From an uncultured Lachnospira sp. (GTDB lineage: Bacteria > Bacillota > Clostridia > Lachnospirales > Lachnospiraceae): a DNA stretch of 5,177 bases. Below the pieces are notes generated by a model. The model saw only the letters and a list, made by a program, of their open reading frames with translations, ran no database searches and was not told the DNA's origin. Positions within the stretch are counted from its first letter, which is position 1. Every line of letters starts with the position of its first letter. The stretch lies in contig CAMVRH010000075.1 of NCBI GenBank assembly GCA_947169835.1, positions 1-5,177 on the forward strand, read 5' to 3'. This document shows, piece by piece, positions 1 through 3,908 of this stretch. Position numbers and translations under genes: made by a program.

Positions 1-298
1 TCTTTCCAAACATTCTCTTTGAATACTTGTTGACTTCTTTCTTTTTCTCTGTTTTGAAACGTAGTATGTCAGCTCTAGCAGTAACTTTGCTAAAGTTGTA
101 TGTCATACTCTTTCCAGACTGCATGATGTACTCTTCTGTTACACCAATAGGAGTCGAGAACTCATCTACTAGTTTCATAAGACTCTTCTTGTTAGGCACT
201 GTATTTGTAGCATCTACAGTAGCACCCATAACAGGAACTGCTGCGATAGTAAGTGCTAACACAAGTACTGTTGCTAGTATTTTCTTTGTTAATTTCAT
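1..298 (-). CDS. Putative secreted protein of unknown function, N-terminal part (cut by window edge)
   Basis: I do not recognise this protein. Reading leftward from the ATG at 298, 99 codons stay open to the edge. The first 30 residues form a clear Sec signal peptide: MKLTKK is positively charged, residues 7-24 are hydrophobic (Ile, Leu, Ala, Val), and A-T-V-D-A-T at about 26-31 offers a cleavage site, most likely after Ala30 (V-D-A) or Ala26. No lipobox cysteine is present, so it should be exported rather than lipidated. The mature part begins TNTVPNKKSLMKLVDEF, then becomes rich in Lys and Arg (residues about 74-99). The start is supported by a GGGAGGG Shine-Dalgarno 7 bases upstream and an extended -10 promoter. 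It lies downstream of the metallophosphoesterase gene on the same strand but seems to have its own promoter. A plus-strand reading frame across the same bases is an antisense shadow. The gene and the signal peptide are well supported; the function is unknown. Confidence 0.8.
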   Translation of the reverse strand, partial: MKLTKKILATVLVLALTIAAVPVMGATVDATNTVPNKKSLMKLVDEFSTPIGVTEEYIMQSGKSMTYNFSKVTARADILRFKTEKKKEVNKYSKRMFGK

Positions 299-305
299 TA
301 TTTTT

Positions 306-312
306 CCCTCCC
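306..312 (-). promoter_or_regulatory. Shine-Dalgarno of the secreted-protein gene
   Basis: Minus-strand GGGAGGG lies 7 bases before the ATG at 298. It fixes this start and shows that the partial left-edge frame is a real, translated gene. Confidence 0.8.
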
Positions 313-342
313 ACAAGAAAATTTATAAAATCATTCTTTAGT

Positions 343-351
343 ATTATATCA
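343..351 (-). promoter_or_regulatory. Promoter (extended -10) for the secreted-protein gene
   Basis: Minus-strand TGATATAAT is a perfect TATAAT box (343-348) with the TGn extension (349-351). No good -35 is present at 16-18 bases upstream; the region is simply AT-rich, which is typical where an extended -10 compensates. Transcription would start near 336, giving a leader of about 38 bases. This suggests the gene is expressed independently of the phosphoesterase operon, although no convincing terminator separates them. Confidence 0.55.
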
Positions 352-395
352 TAGACTTAATAGTTAAATATATGCTTTTTTATTATTATCACATT

Positions 396-1493
396 TTATT
401 TTTGCTTAACATTTATGATCACATACTCTGAAATGCATCCAGTTTTATAAGGAATTCCCCATCCGGCAATACCTGAACTTGTGAAGAATGTAGTATCTCC
501 TCTTTTTACTTCACCATATCTGCAATCATTAGTGTGGAATAGTTCTGTTGTCCAACCCAAAGGAATCAACTGTCCGCCATGAGTATGTCCACAAAGAACT
601 AAATCTGGTTTAGCCTTTGCCTCCGCGTCAAAGTCGTTAGGTTGGTGATCTAGCACAATGCTGTAGTTACTCTTCTTAACAGGAATCATTAAATCCTGAA
701 TAGGCATTCTATTTCTACTAGATTTATCTTTTCTTCCTACTAAAGTGAATTTTCCATTAAAGTCCTTCAAGTTATCCTCTAGTAGCACCACGCCATTCTT
801 TGCAAGTTCATTTTTCAAGTCTTTGGTTGAGAAATTTCTATAATTAAAGTATGCGCCATCGTGATTTCCCATCACCATATAAACGCCATACTTTGTCTTC
901 ATCTCTCCCAAAGCCTTTGTCGCATCTAGCATTTCCTGTTTTGTAGTATCGTCATCCACATAATCTCCAACCACTACTACCATATCAGGGTTGCTCTTCA
1001 TAATATCCTTACTTATTTTCTGAAACTCTTTTCCGTCAAACATAGTTCCAACGTGAGAATCAGAAAACATAGCAATCTTCAAACCATCCTTGCCAATTTC
1101 TTTGTCGGTCTTAACAGTAATCTCGGTTTTTTGAATGTCATGTGCGTTGTAGTAGCCGTATCCAAAGAAAACTACTGTAATCAAAACAGCCGCTATTCCT
1201 GCAAAGTAAATCTTGTAAGATTTCTTTGTGAACTTTCTAATAATCACGCCCACCAAATCGCAAAGCAACCAAATCATAAACAAATACATGCCCACTATAG
1301 CTGTGTGAACCATATTAACAAACGCTAGCACTATAAGTACTAGCGATGGAATTGATGCTATAGCAAATTGGGCTCTCTTGCTTCCTCGAGATAGTTTTTC
1401 AACAAAATAAAATCTCTTAACTCTGAAAATAAAGTATACTGCCTGTATTACGATCATTCCGATAAGGAAACCGTACCAAATATACATACCCAT
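396..1493 (-). CDS. Membrane-anchored calcineurin-like metallophosphoesterase (YkuE/YaeI-like)
   Basis: This 365-residue protein is a metal-dependent phosphoesterase of the COG1408 type. The catalytic domain (about 137-365) shows the standard metal ligands in order: D145-S-H147, G-D177-Y-V-D, G-N210-H211-D212, H283 in L-D-H-Q-P, and G-H303-T-H305-G-G-Q. The N-terminal 115 residues hold four hydrophobic segments (about 4-24, 43-62, 64-85 and 95-113). The loops 25-42 and 86-94 are rich in Lys and Arg, so by the positive-inside rule the N-terminus and the catalytic domain should both be outside the cell. Relatives include B. subtilis YkuE and E. coli YaeI; their natural substrates are poorly known, and I do not infer one. 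The ATG at 1493 is chosen because an AGGAG lies 10 bases upstream; Met3 would be 16 bases away. The gene follows the DUF1015 gene by 13 bases, so the two form an operon and are probably translationally coupled. No clear terminator follows it. Confidence 0.92.
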   Translation of the reverse strand: MGMYIWYGFLIGMIVIQAVYFIFRVKRFYFVEKLSRGSKRAQFAIASIPSLVLIVLAFVNMVHTAIVGMYLFMIWLLCDLVGVIIRKFTKKSYKIYFAGIAAVLITVVFFGYGYYNAHDIQKTEITVKTDKEIGKDGLKIAMFSDSHVGTMFDGKEFQKISKDIMKSNPDMVVVVGDYVDDDTTKQEMLDATKALGEMKTKYGVYMVMGNHDGAYFNYRNFSTKDLKNELAKNGVVLLEDNLKDFNGKFTLVGRKDKSSRNRMPIQDLMIPVKKSNYSIVLDHQPNDFDAEAKAKPDLVLCGHTHGGQLIPLGWTTELFHTNDCRYGEVKRGDTTFFTSSGIAGWGIPYKTGCISEYVIINVKQK

Positions 1494-1503
1494 AAACTAA
1501 ATT

Positions 1504-1508
1504 CTCCT
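1504..1508 (-). promoter_or_regulatory. Shine-Dalgarno overlapping the upstream stop codon
   Basis: Minus-strand AGGAG at 1508-1504 shares two bases with the TAG stop (1509-1507) of the DUF1015 gene, reading AAATAGGAGAA. Ribosomes finishing the first gene therefore stop on the ribosome site of the second, a typical arrangement for translational coupling. Confidence 0.75.
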
Positions 1509-2706
1509 ATTTAATCTTTCTTGTTTCTATATAAAATCTCTTCTCGTCTGCCTCGTTCATAGAGAAAGTCTTTCTAGGAAGCGAACCATCTTGGATGATC
1601 GCGTCAAAGAAGTTGTCCTTCTTAATTCCTTCATATATAAAACCAAGTGTGTTTTCTTTCTTAGCTAACTTCTTAACTACGTCCTGTCCGTGAATGTAAT
1701 CCACTTTAACCTCAGGGTTTTCTTCTATATAAAGGTCGATAAAGCCTTGGAGCGTTCCAACAGGAAGTTTAGCTGTAGCCTTCACTTCAAACTCGCCCTC
1801 TTCTTCACCTTTGTAGTATTTAAACTTCTGCATACCACCCATGCCGTTTTGCATAGTGTATTCCTTAAATTCGCTTAGGAAGTTTTCTGCATCTACATTA
1901 AATAGTACACGGAAGATTGATTCAAATTCCTGCGCGCTGTTGTGCACATTTTCAATCTCAACTAGTGCATATCTGTTCAAAGGATTTTTGTCCTTCTCAT
2001 AACATGCCTTTGCCGCCGCCAAAGAATGGTTACCATCGCCCACGGCAAACTGTAAGCCATCGTTTTCCTCGGCAAACTTATCTAACGCTCTTTCCACATC
2101 CTGTTGCATCTCTTTAGTTAGCAAGTATCCAGTGATATGACCGCTATCTTTCATAAGGTCAAAATCATAAACTACTTCTAACTCATCCTTGCGAGCCTCT
2201 AGAGGTGCTACGATAGTTTTGTTTGCATCGTTAAAGAGCATCAAAATATGTGGCATTTCAAGCGGAGCATTCTTTCTGATTTTGATTCGAGGTGGAAGTC
2301 TATCAATAATAGTAGCTTCTGTAGCACGAATCAAAGTCTTACTACCTGGTGTGTAGTCGTACTGTTCAAGGTCGACCATTCCCACCAAGCCTTTACGTAC
2401 TTTGTCGCCGACTTGTCTTTCCACGTATATCATTGCATCCTTGTACTCTTCAAACATGTCGTTATCTAAGTACTCCTGCATCTTTGCATTGATTTTCTCA
2501 ATCTTTTCTGTATTATCTTTCTCTAGATAAATTTCAGGAAGCATAATGTTTAGAGAAGATGGAGCATCGCCCACTATCTCCTTTACATCCTCCCAGTACT
2601 CCTCGTCTGAAGTGTACTGATCGCAGGCTATAACCGCCCACTTTTGCATATCTTCCTTACTAGCATTCTTCGGCAAAAGTATATCTGCCGGATAAAAACA
2701 ACTCAT
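1507..2706 (-). CDS. DUF1015 family protein (COG4198)
   Basis: This 399-residue, probably cytoplasmic protein belongs to the DUF1015 family, whose biochemical function is not established. Recognised family blocks are PADILLPK (6-13), W-A-V-I-A-C-D-Q-Y-T-S (23-33) with EYW (36-38), LPEIYLE (56-62), V-G-D-G-N-H-S-L-A-A-A-K (222-233), and a C-terminal LPRKTFSMNEADEKRFYIE (377-395). The GDGNHSLAAAK block resembles the active-site block of ParB/sulfiredoxin-fold proteins such as the free-serine kinase SerK; that link is my inference. In clostridia this family is often found beside serine-biosynthesis genes (serC, serA), but none are visible here. I recall a family block near FEPIHRV; here residues 261-267 read FESIFRV, lacking the histidine. 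The start has a GAGGA site 4 bases upstream and a strong promoter. The gene leads an operon with the metallophosphoesterase and diverges from fruK. Family assignment is firm, role unknown. Confidence 0.92.
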   Translation of the reverse strand: MSCFYPADILLPKNASKEDMQKWAVIACDQYTSDEEYWEDVKEIVGDAPSSLNIMLPEIYLEKDNTEKIEKINAKMQEYLDNDMFEEYKDAMIYVERQVGDKVRKGLVGMVDLEQYDYTPGSKTLIRATEATIIDRLPPRIKIRKNAPLEMPHILMLFNDANKTIVAPLEARKDELEVVYDFDLMKDSGHITGYLLTKEMQQDVERALDKFAEENDGLQFAVGDGNHSLAAAKACYEKDKNPLNRYALVEIENVHNSAQEFESIFRVLFNVDAENFLSEFKEYTMQNGMGGMQKFKYYKGEEEGEFEVKATAKLPVGTLQGFIDLYIEENPEVKVDYIHGQDVVKKLAKKENTLGFIYEGIKKDNFFDAIIQDGSLPRKTFSMNEADEKRFYIETRKIK

Positions 2707-2710
2707 TTTT

Positions 2711-2715
2711 TCCTC
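2711..2715 (-). promoter_or_regulatory. Shine-Dalgarno of the DUF1015 gene
   Basis: Minus-strand GAGGA is separated from the ATG at 2706 by only four A residues, a short spacing. A 7-bp stem ends 5 bases upstream of it (2721-2739), so access to the site could depend on that structure. Confidence 0.65.
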
Positions 2716-2720
2716 GCTTC

Positions 2721-2739
2721 AGTTCGACCATTTCGAACT
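2721..2739 (-). repeat. Inverted repeat / leader hairpin before the DUF1015 gene
   Basis: AGTTCGA (2721-2727) and TCGAACT (2733-2739) are exact reverse complements with a 5-base loop. On the minus transcript this makes a 7-bp hairpin in the leader, just upstream of the Shine-Dalgarno. No run of U follows, so it is not an intrinsic terminator. It could be a protein-binding palindrome or an mRNA structure acting on stability or translation; the sequence does not decide between them. Confidence 0.6.
2727..2737. repeat. Direct repeat ACCATTTCGAA, copy 1
   Basis: This is an exact 11-base match to 2820-2830. It lies in the DUF1015 leader, about 26-36 bases after the predicted transcription start, and overlaps the AGTTCGA/TCGAACT palindrome. 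Possible operator; no known regulator is assigned. Confidence 0.5.
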
Positions 2740-2769
2740 ATTCTTTATATGTGATTTCTCACCTTTGCT

Positions 2770-2797
2770 ATTATACCATTAGAGCATACTATATCAA
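2770..2797 (-). promoter_or_regulatory. Promoter of the DUF1015-metallophosphoesterase operon
   Basis: Minus-strand TTGATA (-35, 2792-2797), a 16-base spacer and TATAAT (-10, 2770-2775) preceded by TGG, giving an extended -10. This is the best sigma-A type promoter in the window. Transcription should start near 2763, giving a leader of about 57 bases that contains the 2721-2739 hairpin. Confidence 0.75.
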
Positions 2798-2819
2798 GCA
2801 AAACGCTCCTAAAAATGCC

Positions 2820-2830
2820 ACCATTTCGAA
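2820..2830. repeat. Direct repeat ACCATTTCGAA, copy 2
   Basis: This is the second exact copy of the 11-base repeat, 93 bases from the first. It sits upstream of both divergent promoters: 22 bases beyond the DUF1015 -35 and 19 bases before the fruK -35. That is a plausible place for a regulator shared by both operons. Confidence 0.5.
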
Positions 2831-2849
2831 AACAAAGAGCAAATATCAA

Positions 2850-2879
2850 CTGTCATTTTGTCGCAATATGTGAGATAAT
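2850..2879 (+). promoter_or_regulatory. Predicted promoter of the fruK-fruA operon
   Basis: CTGTCA (2850-2855, four of six to TTGACA), an 18-base spacer, and GATAAT (2874-2879) preceded by TGA, which makes an extended -10. Start of transcription would be near 2886, leaving a leader of about 63 bases that carries the inverted repeat at 2891-2924. The -35 is weak, which fits a regulated promoter. A TTGACT at 2879-2884 has no matching -10 downstream and was not used. Confidence 0.55.
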
Positions 2880-2890
2880 TGACTTAGCGA

Positions 2891-2924
2891 TGATTGAATA
2901 GTGACGGACTTTTTTATTCAGTCA
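2891..2924 (+). promoter_or_regulatory. Inverted repeat in the fruK leader, candidate operator or RNA hairpin
   Basis: TGATTGAATA (2891-2900) and TATTCAGTCA (2915-2924) are reverse complements at nine of ten positions, with a 14-base spacer. In RNA the mismatch becomes a G-U pair, so all ten positions can pair. It lies just after the predicted start of transcription and ends 13 bases before the Shine-Dalgarno. As DNA it is well placed for a repressor such as a DeoR-type FruR; this regulator is inferred from pathway knowledge and not seen here. No U-run follows, so it does not look like a terminator. Confidence 0.5.
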
Positions 2925-2937
2925 AAAATTAAATATA

Positions 2938-2946
2938 GAGGTGATC
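2938..2946 (+). promoter_or_regulatory. Shine-Dalgarno of fruK, deciding the start
   Basis: GAGGTGATC is a nine-base match to the anti-Shine-Dalgarno end of 16S rRNA, two bases before the ATG at 2949 (about seven from the GAGG core). It shows that translation starts at 2949 and not at the in-frame GTG at 2901, which has no ribosome site and falls in the leader inverted repeat. Confidence 0.85.
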
Positions 2947-2948
2947 AA

Positions 2949-3851
2949 ATGATTTATACAGTTACTCTTAACCCAGCTATCGATTATATTATGCGTATGG
3001 ACGAACTCCATATGGGAATAACTAATCGCTCAAATAGCGAAGAGTATTATTGTGGTGGAAAAGGAATCAATGTTTCATTGGTTTTGGCGGAGCTAGATAT
3101 TCCTAGCACTGCTCTCGGTTTCATTGCAGGTTTTGTGGGTGACGCTATCGACAAATGGGTCGCAAACACATATGTGACTACAGATTTCATTAGACTTAAA
3201 AGCGGCATTTCTCGAATCAACGTAAAGATTAAGGCCGGCGAAGAAACTGAGATAAACGGACAGGGACCTGATATAGCAGAGGATGAACTAGAGGCCTTGA
3301 TGATGAAAGTGGACCATATTCAGGATGGTGACACTTTAGTTCTTGCTGGAAGTATTCCAAATACTTTGCCGGACGATACTTATGAGAGAATGCTTGAGCG
3401 AATCTCAGACAAAGACGTTCGCATAGTGGTTGATGCTACAAAGCAGCTTTTAGTTAATTCATTAAAATATAAACCATTCCTAATTAAGCCAAACAAACAG
3501 GAACTTTCTGAAATCTTTGACGTGGACGTTCAGACTAAAGAGGACATAGTCACTTACGCAAAGAAACTTCAGGATATGGGCGCTAGGAATGTACTAATCT
3601 CACTGGGCGGAGACGGTGCTATGCTTGTGGATGAGGACGGACAAATTCACGAGGCTGGCGTTATTAAGGAGAAGGTTGTTAACACTGTAGGGTCTGGCGA
3701 TTCTATGGTGGCTGGTTTTGTAGCTGGATACGAAATGAAAAACAGCTACTCTTATGCTCTTACTCTTGGAAGTGTTTGCGGAAATGCTACTGCTTTCCTT
3801 CCATGGCTAGCGACAAAGGAAAAGATTAACGAACTTCTTGAAAAATTTTAG
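2949..3851 (+). CDS. fruK: 1-phosphofructokinase (PfkB family)
   Basis: This 300-residue cytoplasmic kinase phosphorylates fructose 1-phosphate with ATP to fructose 1,6-bisphosphate, feeding PTS-imported fructose into glycolysis. PfkB/FruK features in order: T-L-N-P-A-I-D (6-12, substrate-binding Asp12), C-G-G-K-G-I-N-V-S (35-43, first PfkB signature), T-E-I-N (100-103), A-G-S-I-P (133-137), I-K-P-N-K-Q-E-L (179-186), and N-T-V-G-S-G-D-S-M-V-A-G-F (245-257, second signature; Asp251 is the catalytic base and GSGD the anion hole). Length is close to the usual 300-310. The related tagatose-6-phosphate kinase LacC has the same fold, but the adjacent fructose PTS gene favours FruK. The ATG at 2949 follows a very strong ribosome site; an upstream GTG extension of 16 residues is rejected. 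The next gene, fruA, starts 57 bases downstream on the same strand, so the two form an operon. Confidence 0.93.
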   Translation: MIYTVTLNPAIDYIMRMDELHMGITNRSNSEEYYCGGKGINVSLVLAELDIPSTALGFIAGFVGDAIDKWVANTYVTTDFIRLKSGISRINVKIKAGEETEINGQGPDIAEDELEALMMKVDHIQDGDTLVLAGSIPNTLPDDTYERMLERISDKDVRIVVDATKQLLVNSLKYKPFLIKPNKQELSEIFDVDVQTKEDIVTYAKKLQDMGARNVLISLGGDGAMLVDEDGQIHEAGVIKEKVVNTVGSGDSMVAGFVAGYEMKNSYSYALTLGSVCGNATAFLPWLATKEKINELLEKF

Positions 3852-3852
3852 G

Positions 3853-3877
3853 TAATTAAATTTTCGGATTTTAATTA
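3853..3877 (+). repeat. AT-rich inverted repeat between fruK and fruA
   Basis: TAATTAAA (3853-3860) and TTTAATTA (3870-3877) are exact reverse complements with a 9-base loop, starting two bases after the fruK stop. The stem is entirely A-T, so it is weak, and no long U-run follows. It may mark a processing or stability site between the two cistrons, or only reflect base composition. Confidence 0.3.
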
Positions 3878-3893
3878 TATATGCAAAAATTAC

Positions 3894-3902
3894 AAAGGAG
3901 GT
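3894..3902 (+). promoter_or_regulatory. Shine-Dalgarno of fruA
   Basis: AAAGGAGGT is a full consensus ribosome site, 6 bases before the ATG at 3909. It predicts strong translation of the transporter gene. Confidence 0.85.
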
Positions 3903-3908
3903 AAAAAG

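Noticed and set aside
27..341. 104-codon plus-strand frame opposite the left-edge gene
   Set aside because: It is antisense to a minus-strand gene with a clear signal peptide, ribosome site and promoter, and has none of these itself.
374..390. T-rich run as a terminator for the metallophosphoesterase operon
   Set aside because: On the minus transcript it reads as A-rich, not U-rich, and no GC-rich stem is next to it. I find no convincing terminator between 299 and 395.
1053..1328. 91-codon plus-strand frame inside the metallophosphoesterase gene
   Set aside because: Antisense to a well-supported coding region, with low-complexity His/Asn-rich translation and no ribosome site.
1690..2469. 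Three short plus-strand frames inside the DUF1015 gene
   Set aside because: They lie opposite a conserved full-length family member and their translations look random.
2797..2812. Possible catabolite-responsive (cre) site around AAAACGCT
   Set aside because: Only the core resembles the cre consensus; the outer TG and CA ends do not match, and no better site is found in the divergent region.
2747..2873. 8-base repeat ATATGTGA at 2747-2754 and 2866-2873
   Set aside because: Eight-base matches are expected by chance in AT-rich DNA of this length, and the second copy overlaps the fruK -10 region.
2901..2948. In-frame GTG extension adding 16 residues to FruK
   Set aside because: It has no Shine-Dalgarno, lies in the leader inverted repeat, and the added residues precede the normal FruK N-terminus M-I-Y-T-V-T-L-N-P. 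The ATG at 2949 has a nine-base ribosome site match.
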